In this document: piece by piece, positions 18,747 through 27,842 of the stretch | Numbering within the stretch: the stretch's first letter is position 1 | Layout: every line of letters starts with the position of its first letter | From: Pseudomonas viridiflava | GTDB lineage: Bacteria; Pseudomonadota; Gammaproteobacteria; Pseudomonadales; Pseudomonadaceae | Direction: 5' to 3' | Assembly: GCF_900589395.1 (NCBI RefSeq) | Contig: NZ_UUIS01000022.1 | Span: forward strand, 1-49,904 | DNA: 49,904 nucleotides | Position numbers and translations under genes: made by a program | The notes under the pieces: model-generated | Database searches by the model: none | What the model was told of the DNA's origin: nothing | What the model saw: only the letters and a program-made list of their open reading frames with translations

Positions 18747-19028
18747 GCAGCATTGATCACCTTAGGCGGGTCCATGAAAGCCCTTGTGGATCCAGATTAA
18801 CGCAAAACTTCAAACCGTCCGATAATCGAACGGAATATAAAAGCGCTCAAAAATCACATAAGCTTTTGTTTTTAAAAATTTATTTTCAGATAAAAGTCTT
18901 TTATCGCGCTCATCCCTGCTGACTTCTCCTGCCCTCCCCGATTGCCACTGGATCCACAACTTGGTTGACTGACGACCACGGCGTTTCATGCAGTGCCGAC
19001 CGTCGAAAACAATAACAAGGGTGTGGTC
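18747..19028. other. intergenic region with AT-rich promoter block
   Basis: About 280 bp without a supported protein gene. A strongly AT-rich block at roughly 18830-18905 contrasts with the flanks and probably holds the promoter of the Cys-rich ORF and MFS gene. No terminator with a T-run was seen. Confidence 0.4.
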
Positions 19029-19130
19029 ATGAATGATTTATCGATCGGATGCAGGCGCCGGCGTGTGTCCACCTGCGCGTGGCTGTCCTGCCATTGCTAT
19101 AACCCCTGCTGCGCCGAGGTGCGACCATGA
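19029..19130 (+). CDS. Cys-rich 33-aa leader ORF
   Basis: An ATG at 19029, preceded by AAGGGTG at proper spacing, opens a 33-codon frame whose product holds six Cys (positions 8, 16, 21, 23, 27, 28) and a run of four Arg. Two dense parts are GCRRRRVSTC and SCHCYNPCC. Its TGA overlaps the ATG of the MFS transporter (ATGA at 19127), so the two are probably translationally coupled. The length, the coupling and the Cys density fit a leader peptide that could sense cysteine supply, a metal or an oxidant during translation. It could also be a chance frame; it is too short for composition tests. Confidence 0.55.
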   Translation: MNDLSIGCRRRRVSTCAWLSCHCYNPCCAEVRP

Positions 19131-20470
19131 ACGTCGATCTCAAGACGCTGGTGGACCAACGCCCCATGGTGCCCATGCAGTGGCTGGCCATCGGGATGTG
19201 CATCGTGCTGAACATGATCGATGGCTTCGATGTACTGGTGATGGCGTTCACAGCGGCCTCGGTGTCGGCCGAATGGCACCTGAACGGCGCCCAGGTCGGG
19301 CTCCTGCTGAGTGCCGGGCTGTTCGGCATGGCCGCCGGTTCGCTGTTTATCGCGCCCTGGGCGGACCGCGTCGGACGTCGGCCCTTGATTCTGTTGTGCC
19401 TTACCCTTTCGGGCATTGGCATGCTGCTGTCGGCGTTCAGCCAGAACGCCACGCAACTGGCGTTGTTGCGGGCGTTTACCGGGCTGGGCATCGGCGGGAT
19501 CCTGGCCAGCAGCAATGTGATTGCCAGTGAATACGCCAACCAGCGCTGGCGCGGTCTGGCGGTCAGCCTGCAATCGACCGGTTATGCCTTGGGCGCGACG
19601 CTGGGCGGGTTGTTGTCGGTGTGGCTGCTGACCCGCTTCGGCTGGCGTTCCGTATTTCTCTTTGGTGGCGTAGTTACACTGGCGGTGATTGCGCTGGTGC
19701 TGCTATGGCTGCCCGAGTCGCTGGATTTTCTGCTCGCCCGCCGCCCGGCCAATGCGCTGGCGCGGGTCAACCGTCTCGCCACACGCCTGGACCTGCCGAC
19801 GCTGGCTCAATTGCCGGTCGTGCATGCCGCACCCGCCTCCAGCCGCGACCGCCTGGTGCAGTTGTTAAGCCCGGCATCGCGGCGCACCACACTGCTGATC
19901 TGGCTGCTGTTCTTCCTGGTGATGTTCGGGTTCTATTTCGTGATGAGCTGGACCCCGAAGCTGCTGGTGGCCGCCGGGCTTTCAGCGCAGCAAGGCATCA
20001 GCGGTGGCGTGCTGCTGAGCGTGGGCGGCATCTTTGGCGCCGCCCTGATTGGCGCACTGGCGTCACGCTGGCCGCTGACACGGGTGCTGTCGCTGTTCAT
20101 GCTGATTTCAGCGGGCTTGCTGGTGCTGTTCACGCTCGGCGCCTCCTCGGTGACGCTCGCCTTGGGGCTGGGTTTGCTGATCGGCCTGTTCGTCAACGGC
20201 TGCGTGGCCGGGCTGTATGCGCTGTCGCCCATCGTCTACGACGCCTCGGTGCGCGCCACCGGTGTGGGCTGGGGCATCGGCATCGGGCGCATCGGCGCGA
20301 TCGTGTCACCGACGGTCGCCGGCCTGCTGCTTGATGGCGGCTGGCAACCACTGCACCTGTATGGCGTGTTTGCCGGTGTGTTTGTGCTCGCCGCGGCGGT
20401 GTTGTTGCTGCTCAAGCCAGGCACGCCCAAGGCGGCGGTGCGAACGGAGGTGCGCGTCGGTCAGGCTTGA
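19127..20470 (+). CDS. MFS transporter, AAHS (aromatic acid:H+ symporter) type
   Basis: 447 residues, 12 transmembrane helices in two halves. The AAHS signature DGFDVLVMAFTAASV near 27-41 and the loop 2-3 motif GSLFIAPWADRVGRRPLIL near 72-90 are clear; LRAFTGLGIGGILASSNVIASEYA near 115 and GVGWGIGIGRIGAIVSPTVAG near 380 match PcaK/BenK-like proteins. It imports an aromatic acid or related organic acid with protons. No catabolic genes are adjacent, so the substrate is open. Its start overlaps a Cys-rich leader ORF. Confidence 0.9.
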   Translation: MNVDLKTLVDQRPMVPMQWLAIGMCIVLNMIDGFDVLVMAFTAASVSAEWHLNGAQVGLLLSAGLFGMAAGSLFIAPWADRVGRRPLILLCLTLSGIGMLLSAFSQNATQLALLRAFTGLGIGGILASSNVIASEYANQRWRGLAVSLQSTGYALGATLGGLLSVWLLTRFGWRSVFLFGGVVTLAVIALVLLWLPESLDFLLARRPANALARVNRLATRLDLPTLAQLPVVHAAPASSRDRLVQLLSPASRRTTLLIWLLFFLVMFGFYFVMSWTPKLLVAAGLSAQQGISGGVLLSVGGIFGAALIGALASRWPLTRVLSLFMLISAGLLVLFTLGASSVTLALGLGLLIGLFVNGCVAGLYALSPIVYDASVRATGVGWGIGIGRIGAIVSPTVAGLLLDGGWQPLHLYGVFAGVFVLAAAVLLLLKPGTPKAAVRTEVRVGQA

Positions 20471-20611
20471 AGAAGTCACTGGCTACCCCTTCCAGGCCAC
20501 GTGCCCAGGGTGAGTTAGTCCGTTGGAAAATTAATTTCATATCGCTATCGGCTGAGCCTATGCTATTGCCTTGTGATTAGCACTCTGAATGACACTCAGT
20601 GGAGTTTCTAA

Positions 20612-20884
20612 ATGGCATTTCAAATTCTGGCAGAGGTAGCCGCCTCGGTTACCGACCTTAAGCGCGACCCGATGGGCACCGTGCGCGAAGGCCAGGGACA
20701 AACGGTGGTGATCCTTAACCGTAACGAGCCTGCATTTTATGCAGTACCACCCGCACGCTATGAAGCCATGCTGGAGTTGATCGACGATATGCGACTGGCA
20801 GAACTGGTTCGTGCGCGCCAAGACGGTCCGACTGTAACGGTCGATATTGACGACCTGATCGAGCAGGCCAGCGCCAGTGCCTAG
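20612..20884 (+). CDS. type II antitoxin, Phd/YefM (StbD/RelB-like)
   Basis: 90-residue antitoxin. MAFQILAEVAASVTDLKRDPMGTVREGQ matches StbD/RelB-like Phd-type proteins, whose N-terminal part binds DNA and represses the operon; the acidic C-terminal part (VDIDDLIEQASASA) would wrap the toxin. It overlaps the toxin gene by 8 bp, the usual arrangement for tight co-translation. Residual promoter activity would be autorepressed. Confidence 0.9.
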   Translation: MAFQILAEVAASVTDLKRDPMGTVREGQGQTVVILNRNEPAFYAVPPARYEAMLELIDDMRLAELVRARQDGPTVTVDIDDLIEQASASA

Positions 20885-21167
20885 GTTCACCCTTGAGTTC
20901 AACGAAAAGGCACTCAAAGAATGGAAAAAGCTGGAACCTGCACTGCAGCTCCAGTTAGCCAAGAAGCTTAAAGAACGTCTCGACCTGCCTCGAGTCGAGG
21001 CGGACCGTCTACATAGCCTGCAGGATTGCTACAAAATCAAACTGCGCTCTGTAGGCTACCGCCTCGTCTATCAGGTAATGGACAACCGGTTGGTGGTTAC
21101 TGTGATCACTGTCGGCAAACGTGAACGATCAGACGTTTACGAAGCTGCTCGCAAACGAATCGAATAG
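20877..21167 (+). CDS. type II toxin, RelE/StbE family
   Basis: 96-residue RelE-fold mRNA interferase. LEFNEKALKEWKKLEPALQ, then YKIKLRSVGYRLVYQVMDN and VVTVITVGKRERSDVYEAA match RelE/StbE, including the basic and Arg residues used to cut mRNA on the ribosome. The start is a GTG inside the antitoxin's 3' end. No sign of decay is visible, so the module is probably functional. Confidence 0.9.
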   Translation: MPRFTLEFNEKALKEWKKLEPALQLQLAKKLKERLDLPRVEADRLHSLQDCYKIKLRSVGYRLVYQVMDNRLVVTVITVGKRERSDVYEAARKRIE

Positions 21168-21191
21168 TGCTTCATTGAACAGCATTCACGC

Positions 21192-21893
21192 TCACGCCAG
21201 TACCTGGCTGATCCACTGCACTTCACGTTGAAGCGTCTGCAACTGCGCTTGAGGCACCACCTGTGCCTTTTGCAGGGTGCCCAGGACCTTGTGTTTCTGT
21301 CGCAACCGGGTTTGCCACTTGAGCACAAAGGCCGGACTGCGGGCCTGCATCAACAGCGGGCCGAAGTACAGTTCCTGGGTGCTGTAGGCCACCGGCCCGG
21401 CGGGCTGGGCAACGATGATTTCGTAATCGAAGCGGTTTTCACGCAGCACCGTTTCGGCGGTGATCCGGTAGCCGTTGTCCATCAGCCATTGACGCAGGGG
21501 CGGCTCGCCGCCGTTGGGTTGCAGCACCAGGCATTCACGACCGTTCAGTCGCGATTTACCACTGTCGAGGATGTCGCGGATGGTTTCGCCGCCCATGCCA
21601 CACAGGCTGATGGCGGTGATTGCATCATCCGCTTCAATGGCGGCCAGGCCATTGGCCTGGCGCACGGTGATGCGCTGTTCCAGGCCGTGATCGCGCACGG
21701 TGCGCCGGGCGGCATGGAACGGTGTCAGGGCCAGCTCGCCGGCCACGGCCGCCGCGATCAAGCCTCGATGCATCAGCGCTACCGGCAGGTAGGCGTGGTC
21801 GGAACCGATGTCGGCCAGGCGTGCCCCGGCGGGCACGTGCGACGCGACACATTCCAGGCGTCGGGACAATATCCGTGAGGTCTGCGGGTTCAA
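21192..21893 (-). CDS. trmK: tRNA (adenine-22 N1)-methyltransferase TrmK
   Basis: Class I SAM methyltransferase of 233 residues. The start is a TTG at 21893, taken because AGGAG lies just upstream and the family begins there (LNPQTSRILSRRL, then the SAM motif ADIGSDHAYLPVALM near 27). GMGGETIRDIL near 100, LVLQPNGGEPPLRQWL near 122 and FGPLL near 178 are family marks. A longer ATG start at 21986 would add 31 poorly conserved residues. Stand-alone gene next to a chemoreceptor. Confidence 0.88.
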   Translation of the reverse strand: MNPQTSRILSRRLECVASHVPAGARLADIGSDHAYLPVALMHRGLIAAAVAGELALTPFHAARRTVRDHGLEQRITVRQANGLAAIEADDAITAISLCGMGGETIRDILDSGKSRLNGRECLVLQPNGGEPPLRQWLMDNGYRITAETVLRENRFDYEIIVAQPAGPVAYSTQELYFGPLLMQARSPAFVLKWQTRLRQKHKVLGTLQKAQVVPQAQLQTLQREVQWISQVLA

Positions 21894-22001
21894 CCGGGGC
21901 TCCTTTGCACCTTGTTCAGCCGGCGCCTGTGGCCGGACCGGGGCGCGACTGTAGCGGGCAATGCCGGATCTTTCAAATGCCGGCACAGCCTGGACGCTTC
22001 A

Positions 22002-23642
22002 TCACCGAACCTTGAACATCGACACCTTGTCGCTCAGGCGGCTGGCCAGTTGCGCCAGTTCGTCGCTGGCCGCCGCCACCTGTGACGAGCCGGTGGCGGT
22101 GTGCACGGTCAGTTCATGGATGCGCCCGATGTTCCTGGCTACATCGTCGGCGACGCTGCTTTGTTGCACCGAGGCGCTGGCAATCTGGGCATTCATGTCG
22201 TTGATGGCGCCGACTTCGTGGCGCACCTTGTCCAGCGCCGCCTGGGCATTGCGGGTCTGGGTCACGGTGTGGGCGGCCCGCTCGCAACTGTCGCGCATGG
22301 TCTGCGCGGCGGCTTCGGTGCCGCCTTGCAAGGTGCTGATCATGTCACGGATTTCCTGGGTCGACTGCTGGGTGCGGTTGGCCAGCGAGCGCACTTCATC
22401 GGCCACCACGGCAAAACCACGGCCGTGTTCACCGGCGCGGGCGGCTTCGATGGCGGCGTTGAGCGCCAACAGGTTGGTTTGCGCCGCAATCGAATTGATG
22501 ACATCAATCACCGTGCCGATCTGCTCGCTGTCGCGTGACACCTGCTCGACGGTGGCCGTGGTCTGAGTCAGGGTCAGCGCCAGGGCTTCGATCGACTGCG
22601 AGGTGTCGACCACCAGGCGATTGCCGCTGGCCACTTCGGCGTCGGCCAGTTGCGTGGCGTCGGCGGCCTTCAAGGCGTAACCGGAGACTTCGTTGACGGT
22701 GGAAGCCATTTGCGCAATGGCGGTGGCCACCTGCTCGGCCTCACGGCTCTGGCGACCAATGTGTTCGTTATTGAGCGCCGAGGTGGCGGTCAGGCGCGTG
22801 GAGGCCTGGCTGACTTCCTGGGCGGCCATGCGCACTTGGGTAATGGTGTCGGACAATTGCCCCAATGCAGCCTTGAGTACGCCCATCACGCTGGCCGGGT
22901 GGCGCGTGGTCAGGGTCTGTTGCAGGTCGCCGGCGGCCAGGCGTTCAATGGCCCGGGCCACTTCGGTCGGCTCGGCGCCCAGGGTCGAGTTGACGAAACG
23001 GATGATCTGCGCCGCCAGCAGGATGCTCAGCAACAAGGCCACGCCGGTGGCCAGCAGCATCAGGCCGCGAAAGGCACTGGCGGTGGCCTGCACATCGTTG
23101 AGCTGGGCTTTGATCGAGGCTTCTTCGGCGTCGATCAAGGCATTGATGCGCTTGAGCCATTCGCTGTACAGCCCCGAGGTACGCTGCAACAGCAGGGCCT
23201 GGCTGCCGGCAATATCCCCCGCCTGACGCTGGTCGATCAGCGTTTTTGAAGAAGCCAGCGTCTGTTGCTCGATGTCCTTGATGGCCGCCAGCAGGGTACG
23301 CTCATCGGCACTCACCTGCCGGGAACCGAACAACCGGTCCATGGGTGCGGCCGAATCGGCATAGTCTTTTTCCAGGCGGCTGATCTCGGCCAGGTGCCGG
23401 GACAGGTCCTGGGGGTTATCGACCAATACGGCATCACGAATGGCAATGGCCCGGTTATGCACGCTGCCGCGAAAATTGATGGCATAGCGCTGCACCATGG
23501 CGGCGTTGTCGCTGACATTGGCCAGGGTGCTGTCGATATAGCCGACTCGCTGGATGCCAACGGCAGTGATCAGCACCAACAACGAGACGATGGCCGCAAA
23601 GCCGAGGCCGATACGGGTCGAGAGGGCAAGCGGTTTTTTCAT
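22002..23642 (-). CDS. methyl-accepting chemotaxis protein
   Basis: 546-residue transmembrane chemoreceptor. TM1 at about 11-31, a periplasmic four-helix-bundle type sensor at about 35-190, TM2 near 195-217, a HAMP domain, then the methyl-accepting coiled coil with the conserved hairpin tip ([20 protein letters not shown] near 400). The start at 23642 is chosen because it begins the first membrane segment, although the ribosome site is weak; an upstream ATG would add 15 residues. No C-terminal CheB/R pentapeptide is present. The attractant is unknown. Confidence 0.93.
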   Translation of the reverse strand: MKKPLALSTRIGLGFAAIVSLLVLITAVGIQRVGYIDSTLANVSDNAAMVQRYAINFRGSVHNRAIAIRDAVLVDNPQDLSRHLAEISRLEKDYADSAAPMDRLFGSRQVSADERTLLAAIKDIEQQTLASSKTLIDQRQAGDIAGSQALLLQRTSGLYSEWLKRINALIDAEEASIKAQLNDVQATASAFRGLMLLATGVALLLSILLAAQIIRFVNSTLGAEPTEVARAIERLAAGDLQQTLTTRHPASVMGVLKAALGQLSDTITQVRMAAQEVSQASTRLTATSALNNEHIGRQSREAEQVATAIAQMASTVNEVSGYALKAADATQLADAEVASGNRLVVDTSQSIEALALTLTQTTATVEQVSRDSEQIGTVIDVINSIAAQTNLLALNAAIEAARAGEHGRGFAVVADEVRSLANRTQQSTQEIRDMISTLQGGTEAAAQTMRDSCERAAHTVTQTRNAQAALDKVRHEVGAINDMNAQIASASVQQSSVADDVARNIGRIHELTVHTATGSSQVAAASDELAQLASRLSDKVSMFKVR

Positions 23643-23974
23643 GGGCGGGACTCGGCGGGGTCGAGGGCCAACGCCGCTCGACATCAAAGTGACATCATCT
23701 TTGCCGGCGACGTTAACTGAAGCCTTGCCCAGTGCCTAATTAATATTGCCGGGTGCCAGGATAGTAATTGCCAATGAATCTTTGCCGCCACCCAGGATCG
23801 TCACTGCACCCGGTTTTATGAACGGCCGTCATTGAACCTATAAACAGCGGCTGCGTCCTATCGCCTGCAAGTGTGATCGCCTGGCTGCCCGGCGCACCAG
23901 TGACGCCTTGTCTGCATCGCGCAGAGGCCGTCTCTGTCGCGGGCTTGTCATGAATTTCTGGAGACCCTGCCGAC
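23643..23974. other. intergenic gap between divergent MCP and lipoprotein genes
   Basis: About 330 bp that must hold both promoters. A short TAATTAATATTGCC stretch is visible at the MCP side. I see no gene, terminator or clear operator in it. Confidence 0.3.
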
Positions 23975-24676
23975 ATGAACGTCTCGTTCCGACCCCAATG
24001 GCTACTCGCCCTCGCCCTTCCCCTCGTTCTGGCTGCCTGCGGCAATGACGAACCCGAACAGCGCGCGGCCTTCACGCAGTTCCTGCAAACCCGCATTGTC
24101 GACAAGCCCGGCGTGCGCGTGCCAACGCTGACACCCGAAGAGTCCAAGTCCTTCGGTGACTACACCAGCCATTACGCGGTGATCACCGATTTCAATGGCG
24201 CCATGGACGCCACCGTCAAGCCACTGGGCGAGCTGGTGCAGAAAGGCGCGATGCGCTCGGTGGCCGATGTGATTGCCCGCCGCGACGACATCAAGGCGAT
24301 CCAGACCGGTCTGAACGACATGGGCGTACAGCTCAAGGCACAGCAGGCCAAGGCCGACACGGCTCATGCCCAGCTCAAGCAGCCCGATGACCTCAAAGGG
24401 GTGTACGACAAGGCCTATGACAAGACCGTCAGCGTGCCGGCCAACACCCTGCTTGAGGTGCTGCCGCAAATCAACGGCACCCTGGACGGCAGCCTGAAGG
24501 TGGCCGACTACATCACCGCTCACAAGGACCAGATCGACATCAAAGGTCCGGTGGTCACGGTCAAGGACCCCAAGGTCCAGGCCGAACTGAACACCTTGCT
24601 GCAAAACCTCAATGAACAGGCCAGGACCGTGCAGCAGGCTCAGGTTCGCCTGCAGTCGGTGATGCTCGGCAAGTAA
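23975..24676 (+). CDS. DUF3053-family lipoprotein (YiaF-like)
   Basis: 233-residue outer- or inner-membrane lipoprotein with lipobox LAAC and lipidated Cys22. The body matches Escherichia coli YiaF in layout: QRAAFTQFLQTRI near 27-40, VRVPTLTPEESKSFGDY near 45-62, AHAQLKQPDDLKGVYDKAYD near 128-147. Function of the family is not established. It is convergent with a LysR gene with a 33-bp gap. Confidence 0.82.
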   Translation: MNVSFRPQWLLALALPLVLAACGNDEPEQRAAFTQFLQTRIVDKPGVRVPTLTPEESKSFGDYTSHYAVITDFNGAMDATVKPLGELVQKGAMRSVADVIARRDDIKAIQTGLNDMGVQLKAQQAKADTAHAQLKQPDDLKGVYDKAYDKTVSVPANTLLEVLPQINGTLDGSLKVADYITAHKDQIDIKGPVVTVKDPKVQAELNTLLQNLNEQARTVQQAQVRLQSVMLGK

Positions 24677-24709
24677 GCCCGTCCCGCCCGGTGCAGCGCT
24701 GCGTGGCGC

Positions 24710-25627
24710 TCACCGGGTGTCTTTCAGGTCGTGCGCCTGTTGCTGCACCCATGTCAGTAAGTACGCCAGTACCGGCGAGCGATTCTGTGGATCGAATGCC
24801 AGCGCAATACCGCTCGACAACCCGTCACCCTGCGCCTTGAGCGGCCTGAACACCACGCCCTTGCGCCTGACCTGCGTCAGCGACGCCGGAATCAGCGCCA
24901 GCCCCTGTCCTTGGGCAATCAACCCCAGCAGAATGTGATGGTCATCCGGCTCCGGCAGGGTCCGAGGCTTGAAGTCGATGCCCTCGAAAAACGCCTGACA
25001 ATGGTCATGAAAGCCCGGATTGAGCCGCCGCTCGAAGCGAAACAGCACTTGGTCGCGGAGGTCGTCGAACCCCAGCGTACGCTTGCGGGCCAGCGCATGA
25101 CCGGCGGGCAAGGCCACCCGCAGCGGCTCCTGGCGCAGGGTCATGACCTTGAGCCCCTTGGCCTCGGTGTGCAGGCCGATGAACGCAACATCCATCGCGC
25201 CGTTAACCAGGTCGCGCACCAGGCGGATCGAGTGCTTGCCCTGGATCGTGATCGTGCAGTCGGCAAACCGCTGTCTTAACGGCTCCAGCACATCCGGGAT
25301 CACGCTGCGATCAAACACCGTGGTATAGCCGATGCGAAATTGCCCACCTGTGCTTTTGCCCACGCTCTGGGCGGCGGCAATGGCCTTTTGCGCCTGGGCC
25401 AGGGTGCGCCTGGCCTGCGGCAGGAAAGCGGCTCCGGCGGCCGTCAGCGTCACACCGGTGCGGGTGCGCTGGAACAGCTCGACACCGAGCAGGTCTTCGA
25501 GCTGGCGGATCTGCCGGCTCAACGGCGGTTGAGAAATATGCAGGCGTGCAGCGGCCCGGCCGACGTTGAGCGTTTCGCTGACGGCAAGAAAATAACGGAA
25601 TTGACGCAGGTCGATGGCTTCGTTCAT
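24710..25627 (-). CDS. LysR-family transcriptional regulator
   Basis: 305 residues. Winged HTH at 5-65 (LRQFRYFLAVSETLNVGRAAARLHISQPPLSRQIRQLE), then the two-lobed effector domain (GQFRIGYTTVFDRSVIPDVL). It is divergent from a carboxymuconolactone-decarboxylase-type gene and probably controls it. A perfect inverted repeat ATACC-N5-GGTAT overlaps its start codon, a T-N11-A type box for autoregulation. Confidence 0.93.
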   Translation of the reverse strand: MNEAIDLRQFRYFLAVSETLNVGRAAARLHISQPPLSRQIRQLEDLLGVELFQRTRTGVTLTAAGAAFLPQARRTLAQAQKAIAAAQSVGKSTGGQFRIGYTTVFDRSVIPDVLEPLRQRFADCTITIQGKHSIRLVRDLVNGAMDVAFIGLHTEAKGLKVMTLRQEPLRVALPAGHALARKRTLGFDDLRDQVLFRFERRLNPGFHDHCQAFFEGIDFKPRTLPEPDDHHILLGLIAQGQGLALIPASLTQVRRKGVVFRPLKAQGDGLSSGIALAFDPQNRSPVLAYLLTWVQQQAHDLKDTR

Positions 25628-25654
25628 ACCGAAAAGGTATCACTAAAAAGGTAT
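25626..25654. promoter_or_regulatory. LysR box (ATACC-N5-GGTAT)
   Basis: ATACCGAAAAGGTAT at 25626-25640 is a perfect 5-bp-arm inverted repeat with the T-N11-A spacing of LysR boxes, and a further GGTAT sits at 25650-25654. It lies over the LysR start codon and before the divergent decarboxylase-like gene, as expected for an autoregulated LysR pair. Confidence 0.6.
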
Positions 25655-25714
25655 TGGCCGAACCTTCAAGGCCCGGCCTAAAGTTGCCCTCTACTTCACT
25701 GCGAGGCGCATCAC

Positions 25715-26092
25715 ATGGACAACCAACGGTATATCAGGGGTTTGGCAAAACTGCAGGAAGTGGACGGCCAGGCGGGTGAGCGGGTCATTGACAGCCTCAA
25801 GGACATTGCGCCGGACTTTGCCCGATTGCTGATCGAATTCCCGTTTGGCGATATTTATTCAAGGCCCGGCCTTGACCTGAGGACCCGCGAACTGGCGGTG
25901 GTGGCCGCCCTTACAGCACTGGGCAATGCCCCGCCACAGCTCAAGGTGCACATTCACGGCGCCCTCAATGTGGGCTGCACACGTGAGGAAGTGGTCGAAG
26001 TGATCATGCAGATGGCGGTCTATGCAGGCTTCCCGGCGGCGCTCAATGGGCTGTTCGCCGCCAAGGAAGTCTTCAACGCCGAAGCCTTGTAG
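25715..26092 (+). CDS. carboxymuconolactone decarboxylase family protein
   Basis: 125-residue all-alpha protein of the CMD/AhpD superfamily. [20 protein letters not shown] near 50-70 and [42 protein letters not shown] segments near 75-115 fit the fold, with a conserved His and Cys ([11 protein letters not shown]). The enzyme may be a decarboxylase or a peroxidase-type protein; ring-cleavage genes are not nearby. Regulated probably by the divergent LysR protein. Confidence 0.86.
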   Translation: MDNQRYIRGLAKLQEVDGQAGERVIDSLKDIAPDFARLLIEFPFGDIYSRPGLDLRTRELAVVAALTALGNAPPQLKVHIHGALNVGCTREEVVEVIMQMAVYAGFPAALNGLFAAKEVFNAEAL

Positions 26093-26129
26093 GTGAGCGG
26101 GGGTTCTTCAGTGCGTGGGTTGGGCGCAA

Positions 26130-27473
26130 TCAGCCGCAGGCCCAGTCCATTTCCATTTTTTCCAGATCGATCTGGCCGTTGCCGCTGCCAAAGTTGAAGC
26201 CCCCGAAATCTTCTTCGAACTCCAGGTAGCGCGGGCCGAACTCAGGGTAGCTCTGCACCGGGAACATTGTGCCGCCCAGGTGATTGCGGCCGTGGAAACG
26301 TTCCAGTTCAAGGGCTACCCCCTGGTCGCTGAAGCCCGGGATGTAGCCGCTGTCTTCGCATTCGTCTTCCCATTCACGGGGTGGCTTGCCGACATTAGGG
26401 TCGCCTTCGCGCTCCCGCGCGCGCACCGGCAGGGCTGTGTCGAGCCCGGCGGCACGGCCTTCACCGTCCAGCCACTCGAAGGCCGGCTCGCCGGGGTTGC
26501 GGACCTGCTCGTAGCCGTAATATTCACGGTAGCTCTTGTGCAGCCAGGCCGGACCCTGGCCCAGCAGCGGGTTGGCGCCCAGGTCAGGCGGCGCGCACAG
26601 TGCCGCGTCGAATTCGGCCTGGGTCAGCCAGATGGCAGCGTAACGGGTGCCCAGGATGTCTTCCATGTCGAACTGCCTGGGATGCCGGGCATGACGGTGC
26701 TGCCAGAACGGCAGCAGATGCTCATCGACGGGCGGCTCGCCGGACAAGGGCGCGGCGAAGAACGCCTCGACCGCACTGCTCGAAGGAAGCTCTTCGAACT
26801 GGTCATCGACGAACACGCTGAGCGCCACAAGCTCAGCGCCTTGGGCCCGGTACTGGGCAGGAATGTGCAAGGTGAAGGCATGACGCAATGGATGACCCAG
26901 CGATGGGCTCAAGGGCCATTGCGCCGTGGTGATGCCGGGCGGCAGGCCAAGGTTCCAGCCACCGGCCCATTCATGGCCGCGACCCGTGACCGGCAACGGG
27001 CATTGCGGGTCGCGCAGCAGGTCGTAGACTTTGTTCAGGTGCGGATCGACCAGCAGTTTTTCAGGCTGGGGATAGACCGCGCCCGGCTGGCTGATTTCCA
27101 GCGCCAGGATCGCGTCGCCGCGAAAACGCACGATCAACTCATGGCCCTGGTCGGTGCGGTCCCGGTACTGGGTCCACTCCAGCGGGTCCTTGGGGCCATT
27201 TTCAAACACTTGCAAGCCGGGCCGGGCCTGCAGCGCGTCTTGCAGCGGCATGCCGATGTGCAGGCCCTCGATCAGGTGGGCATTCGAAAAGGACTTGTAG
27301 AAACCGATTTTGCCCAGTTTTCCGCCCACTTCAACCTGCGCCCCGAATCCGTGGCTGTAGGTGTCAGGCACATAACCGTGGGCATCGGGCGGCGACCAGT
27401 GCTTGCCCATGATGCCGGCCAGCTCATCAATGGCCATCAGCGGGCGCAGCGCAGCGATTCGGGCACTGTTCAT
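26130..27473 (-). CDS. conserved protein of unknown function (447 aa)
   Basis: Soluble protein, no signal peptide or membrane segment. An unusually strong ribosome site (AAGGAGGT) precedes the ATG. The N-terminal half (GKHWSPPDAHGYVPDTYSHG, KIGFYKSFSNAHLIEGLHIG) and the acidic C-terminus (LGGTMFPVQSYPEFGP, then a Glu/Asp-rich EFEEDFGGFN and MEMDWACG) are conserved-looking. The C-terminal part loosely recalls DUF1963/YwqG-like proteins, but I do not assign it. Single-gene unit, tail-to-tail with the CMD gene. Confidence 0.75.
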   Translation of the reverse strand: MNSARIAALRPLMAIDELAGIMGKHWSPPDAHGYVPDTYSHGFGAQVEVGGKLGKIGFYKSFSNAHLIEGLHIGMPLQDALQARPGLQVFENGPKDPLEWTQYRDRTDQGHELIVRFRGDAILALEISQPGAVYPQPEKLLVDPHLNKVYDLLRDPQCPLPVTGRGHEWAGGWNLGLPPGITTAQWPLSPSLGHPLRHAFTLHIPAQYRAQGAELVALSVFVDDQFEELPSSSAVEAFFAAPLSGEPPVDEHLLPFWQHRHARHPRQFDMEDILGTRYAAIWLTQAEFDAALCAPPDLGANPLLGQGPAWLHKSYREYYGYEQVRNPGEPAFEWLDGEGRAAGLDTALPVRAREREGDPNVGKPPREWEDECEDSGYIPGFSDQGVALELERFHGRNHLGGTMFPVQSYPEFGPRYLEFEEDFGGFNFGSGNGQIDLEKMEMDWACG

Positions 27474-27635
27474 CGGTGGACCTCCTTGGTAATCGAATGC
27501 ATGTGCCGATCAGACCCGATATCCGGCCATGAATTCCCGGCGACCGGTTTTCGCCGCCCGCGCCTCTTCTACCGGGCTGGCTGGCGTGATCCTGGCTTGC
27601 CGACTTGACCGCCCTGCCCGTTGACGACGGTGCGC

Positions 27636-27653
27636 TATAGCCAAAGGCTTACA
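27636..27653 (+). promoter_or_regulatory. GacA-type upstream activating sequence
   Basis: The Pseudomonas GacA site is TGTAAG-N6-CTTACA. Here the right half CTTACA (27648-27653) is perfect and the left half TATAGC (27636-27641) matches at 3 of 6, with the exact 6-bp gap. It is centred about 60 bp before the sRNA start, the expected distance. TAGTAT at 27698-27703 is a fair -10 and the -35 is poor, as for activator-dependent promoters. Confidence 0.6.
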
Positions 27654-27704
27654 CACGCCGGGGCAAAACAGCTATTCCGTTGTGCCGTTCGCACGCCTAG
27701 TATT

Positions 27705-27823
27705 GGATCCAACCACTGACGAGCAGGAAGCCCGTCAGGATCAGGGACGATCGACCATGCAAGGGATGCTGCCGACAGGGAGTTGGAATGGTCTTGGAGA
27801 AAACCCGCTTCGGCGGGTTTTTT
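27705..27823 (+). ncRNA. rsmX: RsmX-like regulatory sRNA (GGA-repeat)
   Basis: A roughly 119-nt transcript unit with eight GGA triplets (27705, 27726, 27738, 27745, 27764, 27779, 27785, 27796), several in small hairpin loops (for example TGACG-loop with AGGA-CGTCA, and GCA-AGGGA-TGC). It ends in a strong terminator. This is the layout of RsmX/Y/Z, which titrate the translational repressor RsmA/RsmE under GacS/GacA control. The 5' end is estimated to within about 6 nt. RsmX is favoured over Y or Z by overall length and by the single 5' stem; a sequence search would confirm. Confidence 0.8.
27801..27823. terminator. bidirectional terminator
   Basis: AAACCCGC, loop TTCG, GCGGGTTT and a T-run form the sRNA terminator. 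Read on the minus strand the same stem is followed by TTTTCTCC, so it can also end the convergent E2 transcript that stops at 27843. Confidence 0.9.
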
Positions 27824-27842
27824 ATTGCCTGCTACAAAGGCA

